Assembly (NCBI GenBank): GCA_034008185.1
Contig: CM067089.1
Span: 24,338,213-24,402,212 of the forward strand
From: Gorsachius magnificus
Lineage: Eukaryota > Chordata > Aves > Pelecaniformes > Ardeidae
Length of the DNA stretch: 64,000 bases
Reading direction: 5' to 3'
Of this stretch, positions 38,529 through 50,200 are shown in pieces. The notes under the pieces were generated by a model. The model was not told the origin of the DNA and ran no database searches. It worked only from the letters and a program-made list of their open reading frames with translations. The position numbers and the translations under genes were made by a program. Numbering within the stretch: position 1 is the stretch's first letter; each line of letters opens with the position of its first letter.

Positions 38529-41269
38529 ACAATGAAATAAACAAAGAGCTTCATTATGCTGGATAATGCAACTCCTTCCCTGGCATCTTGATAAATCACC
38601 ATAAATCACCAGCTACCTATCCTATGCACCACCGAGGAGGCGGTTTGTGTAGCTCCATGTGTATGAAGAAGATACTTCGTGTTTCCAGCACTGATATATT
38701 ATTACCTTAGCTCTTCCTAGCTACTACAGTAGCTCACATTCTCATATTACCTGACACAGAAAAACAGGTCTCTCCTGCCCCCCAAATCCCTTCTCACTCA
38801 GATTTTCCTTCCCAAAGGATATTTAATACAAAATCCTACTGTGCATGACAGTAATTTAACAACCAAAGTTAGTCAGGTTGGGAGCCCTAACACAAGCAAG
38901 CCACTGGCTATTTTTAAAGCAGCACTGAGCAAACCTGAAGGTTTCTGAAGGGTGTTTGAAATGATGTGGTATATTGCCACCTGACTCTGACAGGCCTCCC
39001 AGTCTAGCTAACAGAGGTAGAGTTGCTCCAGTACCAGCAGCTATGGGAAGTGACGGAAATAAATTGTTTGTGCAGTCAGAGCTTTATTTAGCAAGGGAAC
39101 CTCACAACTAATGCTGCCAACAAAGAGAGTAAAGAAAACACCATACAGACCTAGCTAAAACTCCAGCTGGAGATAGCCGCTCAGTCCTCGAGACCAGCCA
39201 AACCCCACTTGGTTCAAGCTGAAAAAGGAAAAGACTATAGTGGCAGTTGCTCAGTTTTCCAGACAATACAAAGCAGGCCTAAGGTTCTTCTAAGCCTGGG
39301 CTCAGCAAATTCAGAGCTGGTTTGTCACATGGGTTATTTCCCAAACTCCCATCCTTTATGAGGAGGAGGGCGTGCCAGGAGATGCTGAGCAGGAGTTGAA
39401 AGGGGAAGTGCTCCAACCAGCTCTGCAGCAGGTGGGGGTTTTCCCTGCCTGTTGAGTCTGGGATGCGGTGGGTGTGCCTTTCAGTCACATTTCTTACAGC
39501 CAGGGTTGGGCAGCATCTGAGGAGTCTCCAAATTCTGTGGCTAGTAACAGCCTCTCCAGTCAGTTCCATTTCTTCATCTCATTAACAGGATTTTAAAAAA
39601 ATACAGTGGAAACTGGATGAGAATGGGATTAACAAAAATATGGTCGAGCTCTCTCATCCCCCTTTTTCTCCACGTTTCTTGGCAATGTTTGACCAATAAA
39701 AGACTGCCAACAACTTCAAGTCTGGAAATTTTCCCCTGGCTAAAACTGAACTAGAATGTAGTACACCCACATCACAGTTGGAAGTTGTGAGAATTCATTC
39801 AGTTACATTAAGGACTGTCAGGATCCTTCAGAGGCTCAAAGTAACCTTATTTAGCAAAACTGCCTTTGCAGTCTCTTTTATTGGCTTCCAAGTACGGAGG
39901 ATGGCCTTCTTTTCATCTGAAGGGCTCAGCAAGTGTGATGCCAGCCTTTCTGGAGTGGCCCTTTTTTTCCTCTCTCTCTTCTTGTCCAGTTGGATCTGGA
40001 GAAAGTTATAAAAGTAATGTTCATTAAAACAGAGAGCGAGAGAGTATTCCAGCAGTTTGGAGAGCACAAAAAGCTGTTGGGAAGCTGTGAAAGGGATTTT
40101 GTATGAACTCTAAAAAGAATCCCACCCCCCCCCCCCAAAGTGACAACCCAATATCCCCAAAGGGAACAGCAGGAGGGAAACCTAAACCTGTGGACAAAGT
40201 CAACCGATAATGATTGGAGAGTTAATTACTTTAAAGCTCACAAAGACAAGCTGAGGTGTTAAAATGGCTCCTGCAAACACCAGCATCCTCCCCTTTCACC
40301 TAGACTAGCTAATCGCAGCAGGACGGTAGCAAGAAGGACCTGAGCAGCCTCTGATTATGGCAGCTTTCACTAGCTCTGAGCAAACTGATCTTTAGTCATT
40401 TTCAATTCCATCCTTCATCCCATCAGCTTCCCTCACAAAGTATTACCATAAACGTGTATAAAAACACAAAGCTGCATCAAGTTCAGTGATGCTGGTTGAT
40501 ACAGAGTCCTGCAATACCCCAGGCCTCCCTCTTGGGAATAGCCCAGAAAACACTGCTCTTGCACACAGTGGCAAAATGCTTCCTGCCATATCAGTGCATT
40601 TTACACGGCAAAAGGAGAAACTTCAATCCAGTATAGCTATAACTAACAATTTACTGTGGAGCCTAGGTGCTAATCCCTTTTTCTCCAGCAAATTTGTTTT
40701 GAGTCACACTTTATATTAAGATTCCATTTGTGAGGTTTAACGCAAGATTAGCAGGTGTTTCTATGTAAAGCGCATAGCGTTTAAATACATCGGTAGGGCG
40801 TTTCAGACTATGATGAGCTATTGTTATAAAGAACCCTATTGACCCATTGGACTCGTAACAATTGATTACCACTTATTAAAACATCTATTAATCACTTACT
40901 AATCCTTTGTCATGTATGTATAAATAGAACCTCTGTATGCAGTCCTGTGAGGTACTGTGTAAATGAAATACACCATCTTACAGGACGCTATCATGTAGAA
41001 GAGCCACCCGTTTTTTTCTCCTTTGCTTTTAGCCTTTTCCTTTGCGCCCCTAAATTCTATTCATCCTGTTGCGTCTTTAACCTGCATAGTAGTTAATGCA
41101 GCAAAAAGGCATGCTCCTGCTAAGGTTTCAAATAGGCATTAATAGGCCACTAGTTTCTTCTCCATGACTAGCACAGCTACTCTGTAACTGGATCTCCTGT
41201 GGCTACAGCAGGGCCCTCAGAACTCAGGTGGCCAGATTTTTCCTCAAGCTGGCATCCTCTTCTAACCAC

Positions 41270-41425
41270 TTTGCTCTGTGCTTTGCATCTCTGGCTGGAG
41301 AACAGGAAAAATAATATACATTCACCTAGCAGAGCTCTTATAGGAACTAATTAATTAAGGGTTGTAAAGTACTTTGATATAGCAGCGTGGTACATTTGCC
41401 AGAGTAGAATGGAACATGTGGGATT
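41270..41425 (+). repeat. Ancient SINE-tail-like fragment
   Basis: The stretch aggaactaattaattaagg, then gttgtaaagtactttgatat follows the common vertebrate SINE-tail pattern 'ggattaattaatgtttgtaaagcgctttgagatcc', with gagaacaggaaaaataatat upstream fitting 'aaaatgggaataatg'. It is strongly diverged. Confidence 0.5.
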
Positions 41426-42299
41426 TATTATAAAAAGTCACTGTCTCCATCCCTGTGGGATGACAGCTGATCTACCACAAACACTTATTTCCAAATTACA
41501 GTATTATGCCAATTACAACTCCTGAGTTGAGACTGTTATAGCATTTACCTTATAACCTGTTAGTTTCAGGAATTAAAAAGCCCCCAAATCAGTCAGATGG
41601 CAGCAGGAGACTATTTTATACTATTATTCAATTTTATTAAATGTAATAGGTGAGACAGCAAATGAGCAGAAAATATGCTCACAGGTTATTCACTTTGTGT
41701 GTGCCTGTGTGTGTATAAATATATGCATGTATATATTCATATAACCTACATCAGTATTTACTGATAGTGCTTAAATTGGGCAGTGATGCTGTTGTGTGCA
41801 GCAACGCACATCCTCACACATAAACCAAGAAACATTCTGTTTGTATTCAGGCTTACTTACATGGATTGATCTTTCAGATTAAATTACGATATAAAAGGCT
41901 GTAAAAAAAAATTCTCTTAAGGGAAAAAAGAAAAAGCTGTTTTAATCCAGGAGGAACACAAGGTTGAAGGTTAAGGGTTACAGGGAAGCTGCTGAACCCG
42001 CAGCAGGTGAGCTAGGCAGGGGAGGCGGTATGGGTGAAGAATGCATGTGTTCGGCTCATTGGCAGGGACACGCTCAGGACGACTGTAGCGGCAGGGAAGG
42101 AGCTGGCTGCAGGCGCAGGATGACTTTCCTTCCCCAGGGCCACTGCTTTCAACAGCATGCACCAGGGAGGCAACTTCCAGGTGGCTGTAGCCATATACGC
42201 AGTTGTGTATGGTAACGACAGAAGGAACATCCTGGCTTTGCTGAAGTCATAGGAAGTTTTGCCAGACTTTGATGGGGGTCAAGACTTCACCCTCTCTAG

Positions 42300-42440
42300 C
42301 AGCTCCAGAGGTAAATGGGGATCTGTCACCACACCTATGTGGACAACTGTGTAATTCTTTCTAAGTATGTAACAGCCCCACTACTTCTAATGGAACTGCA
42401 CCAGCAATTAAAGCCCTCACAGGGAAATGCTTATTCTTAT
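42300..42440 (-). repeat. Ancient amniote repeat fragment
   Basis: The words ccccactacttctaatggaa and ctgcaccagcaattaaag resemble a reptile/bird family with 'cactgacttcaatggaactacaccagtaattaaag'. It is possibly the same family, on the other strand, as the fragment at 18275-18420. The assignment is by eye only. Confidence 0.4.
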
Positions 42441-45163
42441 ATATGGCAGTAATTTCACGCACGAGAATTTTCTCACTGGGTTTCAAATGAGTGTTCAAAC
42501 TCTAATTTAGTGCTCTTTTTTGTATACTGATGAGTTTGGTCTGCGCGTGGCTGGGCTTCATTTAAGCGGTAGCCTCCATGTCTTACACCATTGCTATACA
42601 TGCAGCAGATTTAAGATTTTGATTTTTGAGAGCTGAATTTAACTCAGACCATGCTCAGCCCTTAACTTCTTGCTTTCTCTCACTTGTGATCCAAAAATCG
42701 CAACTGTACATGCATTTTTAGATTAATCCTAAGGACTTTTGCTTACTACACACACTACAGTATAGATGTGCAATCAAATATATTTTTCCACAGGGGATGG
42801 CAGGGAAATATATCCGTTAAATACTTAAACTATAATTAAAGCAAGGAAGTTAATGGTTAATGGAACTGAGTGAACTGGACCATAGTACTTCTTTCTAAAG
42901 GCAGATGAGAGAGAGTGGGTTTGATTTTAGAAACTTTTTTTAGTATCAGTCAGGGATATCTTTTTAGCAGATGGGATGGGTGGATCCAACGTGTAGGTGT
43001 CTAGGCACCTGCTACTGCTCAGGGGCATTAACTGCTGTAGCTCATCAGTTTTCTAGTGGCTATGACAGTGTAAACCCCCAACACCTGACAGTAGAAGGCA
43101 TGCTAGAGCGTGAATGTTATTGCTTACACTAACTTCCTTGATGGGCTTATAACTTTTCCATGGATATTTTTAATGTAGTTTTATTTTTTTTCATAAAATG
43201 AACAAAAACATTTCTTATCTAGATCACAAACCAAAATGCACACGACATGTCAGCCATTCTCAGTGTTTCAGGTACTTGCAGCTTATCTGTGTAGCATGCA
43301 CTGTCTCAAATTGAACTGCCCTAAATTCACATGACGCAATGCTTTTGAAGTCATTACTTTGAGAAATAGTATAATTGACAGTGGTAGTGGATCTAAGTTC
43401 GTTGCAGGATTATTCACATATAAAGAGGTTCATGTGCTTAACTTCACAATTTACATAGCGTTAGGTACACCAGTAAATGTCAAGATCCATATGAATCTCT
43501 CTTCAAACAAAAGGTTCTTGAATATGTTAAAAACTGTAACACAATACCCAATGACATTTTGTCTTATAAAATTTATTATTAGGAAAATAATTAAATTAAG
43601 ATGACAGCATGAAAGTATTTAAATCAGAGACTTAAGATTTTTCTCTGTGCTATTACTTCAGCACGCTCGTAATTTCAAAATGGCCAAACAGATTGTCAAG
43701 TTTTCTCCAGTGTTTTGTTTCCTGAACTGGGATGCAGCCAGTTTCAAGAGATTATTTTTCTGTTTTACCACTAACCAAGTTGTAAATTTCCCGGAAAGAA
43801 AAAAAAAAGTTTTTAATGGAAATGTTGACACAATATTCAGAATAGTGTTGCCAATGTGACACTGCTACAAGTTGTGCTGTAATGATTTAAATTGTTTCTA
43901 ATAATTTAAAAACTATTTTCAGTCACAGCCAAGTCCTGCATAATACATGAACCTTGAAGGATTCTCCAACAAATACCAGGTCACTACACTTTTCAATTTC
44001 CCGCTCTATGTTTAAAAGGCTGCATCTGGCTGTTAAGAGACTAAAACCTCAGTCAACAGGTATGGTATGATACATGCTGGAATATTATTGTCACCTGGTA
44101 GCTTTCTGTAAGTAGGTCATTCAGTTTTACAGTGCTCTACAACATCACCAACGAGCTTCCTTATACAGTATCTCCAGCAACTGACTCTGAAAAAGTTGCA
44201 TGAAACCTTAATGCTTAGTATTTTATTACAGAAACTTTGTTTGCTTGCTAGTCTACATGCAGTACATGACCCAGGAAAGACCTTCATAATTTAATTGTGT
44301 AAGGTCACTTCCCACCCACGCTAGAAAAGATATTTTTTCTCTTTTCTTCATCAGGTCCAGATATTTTCAGAAAACTTTGCAGACATGTCACCCACAAGAC
44401 ACAGAAAAGAGGATGCCTAGGAGACCTCTGAGCTGGGTCTCATTTCAAGTTTGGGAAGACGGAGGGTATCTAGTCGGTGCTTGCTTCAGTAGACGCTCAG
44501 GTAGGTCGATTACCTTTTCCTCCTTTGCCTGGTACCCTATGGTATATACCCTACGGTATTTTGTCATGGCATACTTTGGTGGAAAGCAGCGTTTGCTAGC
44601 CATAGCTCAGAAAATCATCGTGGTAGTATTAAAACTTTGACATGGCGAGTGGCCTCTGGCCATAGCTCAAGACAGCATAGAGAAAACCTTTAAATGAGTT
44701 TTAACTCCGTATGTGTTATCACCTCGTTCTTTAAAATACATTCCTCATAACATCGTGTTACATTTACAACAAACTCAACGGGGGGACAACATCTGTATTT
44801 CTTGACCCTCCTTTTATCCCTCGGACTAATTATGGTTGCCTCAAACACAGCCCTCTTCCTCCGGACCGAGGAACTGTTCAAGCCCGTTAAGAAGGATTTG
44901 CCAAAGCCTGCCCGTGGCGGTGCTTCCATCGAGACATTTTTAAATGGCCCCATATCGGGCGAGAACCCAAATCCCAACCCCAGCCCCCGAGGACGGGGTG
45001 AGGGCCCCCCGGGAGGCGGCGGTGACCACTTCCCCTCAGGCCGCCTTCCCGCCCAACGCGCCCCGCAACGGCCACCCGCGCGCCCCGTCCCTCAGCCCCA
45101 AACCGCCGCCGCGCTCGCGGCCTGCCGCCGCCGCGGGGACGCGCCTCCCCCCAAACTTTATTG

Positions 45164-45217
45164 CCTTTTTTTTTTCCCCCTTTCTCGCCCTCTTTTTTTT
45201 TTCTTTTTTTTTTTTTT
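45164..45217 (+). repeat. Polypyrimidine tract in the CpG island
   Basis: About 54 bases are almost purely C and T (ttttttttttccccctttct and long T runs), directly followed by a purine-rich gagggaaaaaggtgggggga. It is a likely site of triplex or unusual DNA structure. Confidence 0.85.
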
Positions 45218-45769
45218 GAGGGAAAAAGGTGGGGGGAGCTCAATTTCCCACTTGCCAACAGCAGATAAAAAAGTGGGGAGGGACCCTTCTGTCACAGCCT
45301 ATGTAGATTAACCTTTCAATTAGCTGTTATCAGGTCCTGTGTCTTAGCACCAGTCCTCGCAATCTGCGTCCGCTCGGCATCGGGAAGGCTGGAGGTCTGG
45401 GGTGGGTTTCTGTTTTAATTTCTAAATTAATGATAATTGTTCGTGTGGGCCCCCTCCCCCGCCGTGAGGTGAGCGCTTGTGTCTGATCTGCCCGTCCACC
45501 TTTTAGTATTTTGGAGGGAGAAGAGGAGCCCCGCGGAGGAGGAGGAGGAGGGGAGACAAGGTATTCTCTCCGTATTCATCTTCTTTTTTCCCCTCTTGCG
45601 AAGGGGCTTAGAGAAGGTAACTGGTGCAATCAATCCGCTGGCTGGGGATTCCCTCCACCCCCTCCCCGGCTCGTCTGGCTTTCCTGGCTGGGTCCCTTCA
45701 GTGTGTGTGTGTTTGGGGAAGGGGGTGGGGGGAGGCTGTGTTGTTGTTGTGTTCCTGGCTCTGGTTGCA

Positions 45770-45833
45770 GCCAGGAGAGAGAGCGAGCGAGCGAGCGGCA
45801 GGGAAGGAGCGAGCGAGCGAGAGAGAGAGAGGA
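45770..45833 (+). repeat. GAGC/GA microsatellite in the CpG island
   Basis: Repeats of gagc and ga (gagagagcgagcgagcgagc and gcgagcgagcgagagagaga) make two short arrays separated by ggcagggaagga. Purine repeats of this type are frequent in 5' leaders of GC-rich vertebrate genes. Confidence 0.85.
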
Positions 45834-46828
45834 GCCGCGATCGCGTTTCAGGGGCAGCACATTCCGCAGGAACCGCTGCTGCAGAAACACACACAGGCAG
45901 AGAAAGGAGGTCATTGCAAGCAGAGGGGGGAAACCTGCATCGGAGGTTAGATTCCCAGGAGTTTATGCGGGGGATAACAGGGAGCATGCGGTGGGTTTTG
46001 TTTTGCATTGGGTGACAGGCTGCAATTTGCCATAATAACCCCCTTTCCCTCCCCTCTCTCAGTGCAGGGGGCTTGTCACTAGGCTGGGTACTTTTTTTTT
46101 TTTTTTTTTCCCTTTTGCATTGGAGGCTGATGCACGTGTTTGCAGACACTTGTGCTTGGTAAATGCATTGCAATGCTCTGCGTTTTGCAGGGGAGGGGGA
46201 GCAGGAGCCGATGGCTGGGCTGGATGGGGTGGGGAGAGGGAACGGAGTGGCGGAGGGAGGCAGGGGATGGCTCAGGGTTTTGTGTTGCATGCGCCCACCC
46301 TGTCTTTCCGAGGCGGCAATTGTTCCTTCGCAGACGGGGTGACAGAGAAGTCCCTGTGCTTCGCATGGCGAAACTTGCAGGGACCTGCATGTGGCTGTAA
46401 GAGCTGGGAGTCATTGTCGCCGTCCCCGTTCCCACCCCCTCCTCCCCTCCCTTCGCCGTGCGGGGTGTGCGTGTGCGCGGCTGCCGGTGCCAGGCTCCCC
46501 GGGAGGGCTTGTGCTGGCGGCGTGCTGCTCCATCTCGCCCGCCCGGGCGAGTGGCAGGGCCTGAGGCACGCGCGTGACGCTCAATATTTAAGGCTGCTTA
46601 TTAGTGTGTGTCGCGCGCCCGCCCGCCCCGCCGGGCTGGCTCCGGCGGCCGCCGCCGGTGTCTCCTGCTGGCGATCGCCCTCTCGAACAAACTTCAGGAG
46701 CGGGTGGGGCGGCGGCGGGTGGGGGAGGGTAGCGAGGCGGGGGGGGGGGGACACACACCAGACGGACGGCAGCGGTAGCCAACGGGAGGGCGGGCTTGCG
46801 AGAACTCGCCTCCGCTTGCGGCGGGTGA

Positions 46829-47150
46829 CCAATCGCCGGCGGGGTGGGCGGGCGGGGGGCCGCTCGAGTGTGTGGCGGCGGTGGCAGCCAATGGCAGCCT
46901 CGAGTCCCGCCCTTTCACGCTGGGAGGCGGGGTTGCTCCAGGAGGGAAGGAGCGTGCCCGGTGACTGACACGCCCTGCCTTCCAATGGGAGAGACGGACT
47001 GGTTGCTGGGCGGAACAGGGCCGGTGTGGGCGGTTGATGGACACGGGCCCGTGGCCTATGAGCGTGGAGCGGCGTGCGCAGGACGGCCCAATGGCGGGCG
47101 CCGGTGGGCGGGGCGCGGGGGTAGGTAAGGTTTTAATGAGACTCCATTGG
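46829..47150 (+). promoter_or_regulatory. KAT6B: CCAAT-box array (NF-Y type)
   Basis: Four forward CCAAT boxes start at 46829 (gaccaatcg), 46888 (agccaatgg), 46982 (tccaatggg) and 47088 (cccaatggc). One reverse box (ccattgggc) has its ATTGG at 47146-47150. Spacing is roughly 60-106 bases. CCAAT boxes usually lie within about 100 bases upstream of start sites, so transcription probably starts at several points, mainly just right of 47150. Confidence 0.65.
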
Positions 47151-47200
47151 GCTGTAATCAGTGTCATGTCGGATTCACGTTAAGTACAACAGGGCGAAAC

Positions 47201-47213
47201 AAAATGGCGGCGT
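47201..47213 (+). promoter_or_regulatory. KAT6B: YY1-type element, probable KAT6B start-site region
   Basis: aaaatggcggcg matches the YY1 consensus AAnATGGCGGC, which in vertebrate promoters usually lies just downstream of the transcription start. Two overlapping splice-donor-like sequences follow at once (gtag|gtgag|gtgagc at 47216 and 47221), so a short non-coding first exon ending near 47215 or 47220 is plausible. This is not proven. Confidence 0.5.
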
Positions 47214-47220
47214 AGGTGAG

Positions 47221-50200
47221 GTGAGCCGAGCCGCGCCGCGGCGGTAGGGGGAGTCGCGGCGGCCGCCGGCAGGGGGGCGCGCAGCAGCGGGGGCAGCCGC
47301 CTCGGCGCAGTCTGGCAGCGGGAGCGGGGGAAGAGCCGGCAGCAGGGGGAGCCGCTGCGGCGCCTGGAGGAGGCTCCTCCGCCCCGGGGCCGGGCGGGGC
47401 GGGCCGCGCGGGCCCGCCCGCCGCCCCCGTGGGGTGGGTGCAGGTGCACGCCGTCGCCGTCCTTTCCCGGCTGCCCCGTCCTGCGGGGTCGCCGTGCCCC
47501 GGGGAGCAGAGCCTGCGGGCTTGGGGTTTCTGCCTTTGAAATGGAAAATCCCGGAGTAAGGCTTGGAAGGCTCAAAAGCCAGCCCCGGCTCGGCCCCTGT
47601 CAAATACAACAATGCCTTGGCGCTAGGCACTAGGCATTGCAAATCTCCATGGCTTGGGTGTACCGCAGAAATTTTAAGTAAGTTGGGGAGGGGAATATTC
47701 AAGCCTCTAAAGCCAAGCTTCGGAAGTGATGTTCGCACCGTATTTTCTTTGCCCAGACCTTGCCTTTAGCATTCTGTCACTGAGCATTGAAAATACCCTG
47801 CTCTGCAAAAACCAAACGGGTACCCCTTCTGTTGAAAATCACTATCCCAAGAAATCCTTTCAGTGAAACCCTCTTCCCAGGTTAACTGCTCGTGGTTCTT
47901 CCCAAGCTCCCTGATGTTCTCTAGTACCATATTTTGAAGTGCTCAGAACTTCCACGGAAGAGGGTGGAAAGGGTAAATTTGGGTGATTTTGCTGGTGTCG
48001 TGTTGTGCTGATGCTGCTTCCTCTGGTGGTGCTTGCTGCTGTCATGTTGTGAACAGCTTTTTAGCATATGATCTTAAACTAGCTTGTTGGGGTATCGCAG
48101 TGTGCAAGCGCTTCATCGGTTTGATTCACATGTATCACTCTTACTCCCCACCCCCCCAAGTCTTCTGGTGTAGTTTTGAAGTTGCTGTGATGTTTTATCT
48201 ATCTGTCTGTTTATGGCATGTGCAAGTGTCGTTGCCCGTCCCTGTTATAATTGAAAACTGTATGTTGTATAAAGAATAATACAATAGCTGGCTTCATGAT
48301 CTGAGTAATTTTAAGAGTGTCACGTGTGCTGGGAGTCCTTGCCAAGATCTGCTTTTGCTCTGTCTCTTTGTAGGTGCATGTATTTTGCAATGGGGAAACA
48401 AGTATCTTGCCTCTTTTGCATCATTAATTGAGATGGGGGTGGAATACAGAGTTGATTAGCTGCAGAATTTTAAGTAATGGCTTGGAGGAAAGAAAAAGGG
48501 CAAAAAAGCTTACTGAATGCAATGGCAGTCTTCTCTTCTTCCTCCTCCTCTGCTGCAATCCTTACCTGACCCTGATGCTGCAGCAGAGAGCTGGCCTGCT
48601 GCTGCTTCTGAGTGTGTGCAGAGCAGGTAGGAGGGAGCAGGATGAAATCGTGCTTCACAGGTCACTGGCAGGTTGCACAAGTTGCTGTCATCTCTTCCCC
48701 CACCCCGCCTTTCTGTTTATTTTTTGGTAGCTGTGTTAAGCTCAGTTTTTAAAAGTTTAACTGCATTTATGACAGCCAAAGTGAATTTTTCATGCATTTC
48801 TCAAAAAAAGACTTTAGATTGTAGTTTGTGAAATGCTTTTGGATACTTGTGTAATAACTTTTAGTTTTGTTTCTTGGGAAGAAGGGGGAGAAAGCATAGC
48901 TAATTATTTTTTTTTTTTTTGTCTCTCTGACTACACAGATTGTTTTCACAATCTGGATCACTTGGAAATAATTCCATATACTAGTTCAGTCTAAAAAAGA
49001 CCTTATTACAGGATTATAGGATTACTGATGACACCTGAGATTGACATGTTCAGTCAGTGCATTCTTTAATTAGAATCAGCTGTACAATAGGTGTGTGCTT
49101 TATAAAGGACATATTTGCATTCATTCTAAATCCCAAGCTGCAATTTTGCAATTTCTTTGTATTTATCTGATAATTTATGACTTGGGTAGAGGGACAAGCC
49201 TTGACTAGAGATGTTTTTTCATGTTTTAAAGGTAATGTATTGTACTTAACCCTCTGAATGCTTATGTTCTTCAGCTCTACTGTAGCAGACTTGTTAACGG
49301 ACTGCGTCAGTAACATAGTACAATCAAACTATCTCAAATCTTCTTAGTTTCAAAATACAGTATCATAGTGTATAGAAGCTGAAATATAAAATAGAAAGAG
49401 CTTAATGGCTGTTGCCTTAAAACTTGGAAGTGGTCCTGTTCCAGTGGAACATCTAATCTCTGATTGGATGGGAACTGTTGAGGGTTTGATTAAAAGTTAT
49501 TTAATTACAAGGGGAGGAAAATTAATACATAGACATGAGTGCCTGCTACTAATTTATAATCACTCTTAAAAATTGGTATTTCCTGAAAATCTGTTTGGGT
49601 AAGCATCATAATTTTTATATTAAATTATGTATGACCACCTTTTTGTGGGTTTGGTGAAATTAAGTTCTAAACTTAGAAAACTGAATGTAATTTTGAACTT
49701 CAGTGCATCCTCTTACATTGAATCTGGAAAGTTTGTTTCTAAAGCAGTTTGTTTTGTCTTTATCCTGTCACTTGGCATGTATGTGTATATATCTCTGTAT
49801 TGCAAATCTTGGATCAATGTCTTAACTTGATTTATGAAAGACCGCTTTAACTTACAGCTCCAGGATCACTGAGTTGAATTATATTGCTGGCAAAGATGTT
49901 TGTTATTAAGAGGTTATTCTGAATCTTGGGTATGGTAGGCTTTCCTGTATCAGTTGTGGAGGTCAGGGTGCTACACTTCAAGTATGTATGCAATCAAAGC
50001 GTCAGAATAACAGAAATTCTAGGTTGCAGTAAAACAATCCCAAAATTAGATCAGATGAGCTTTGCATGGTTTCCTAAAGCAGAATGAACTTAGTTTCTGT
50101 TGGAAGGTGTGAATTTAAGATGTCTTGATTTTCCTCTTGAAATATCCTGCCCTGTGTGTTGGAAACTCTACACTCCTACTGATACACTCAACTAGTGTTG

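Larger units (their letters stand above)
33171..44860. other. Intergenic region upstream of KAT6B: no gene recognised
   Basis: Much of the + strand is A- and C-rich. It holds an old MIR/CORE-SINE-like copy (35195-35405), SINE-tail-like fragments (41270-41425, 42300-42440), a cluster of A/T homopolymers (37903-38528), a C12 run (40125-40136) and a TG/AT-rich stretch near 41697-41745. Blocks at 36300-37260 and 40740-41000 are AT-rich, complex sequence that could be conserved regulatory elements or very old repeats. No exon or promoter is convincing. Confidence 0.7.
44860..47550. promoter_or_regulatory. KAT6B: CpG island covering the inferred KAT6B promoter
   Basis: This is a long GC- and CpG-rich domain with abundant GC boxes (e.g. 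ggtgggcggggcgcgggggt at 47103-47122), interrupted by a polypyrimidine tract (45164-45217) and a T18 run (46092-46109). It contains several possible start sites: a TATA-like atatttaag at 46584 after a CRE-like cgtgacgc, and a CCAAT/YY1 arrangement ending near 47213. It is the only strong promoter-like region upstream of the KAT6B start codon. Long open frames here on both strands (45427-46290 minus, 46120-46968 plus and others) reflect lack of stop codons and are low-complexity Arg/Pro/Gly-rich, not genes. Confidence 0.85.

Noticed and set aside
45427..46968. Long open frames (up to 287 codons) on both strands in the CpG island
   Set aside because: They overlap each other in several frames, are rich in Arg, Pro, Gly and Ser, and have no recognisable domain. 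Stop codons are simply rare in this composition.
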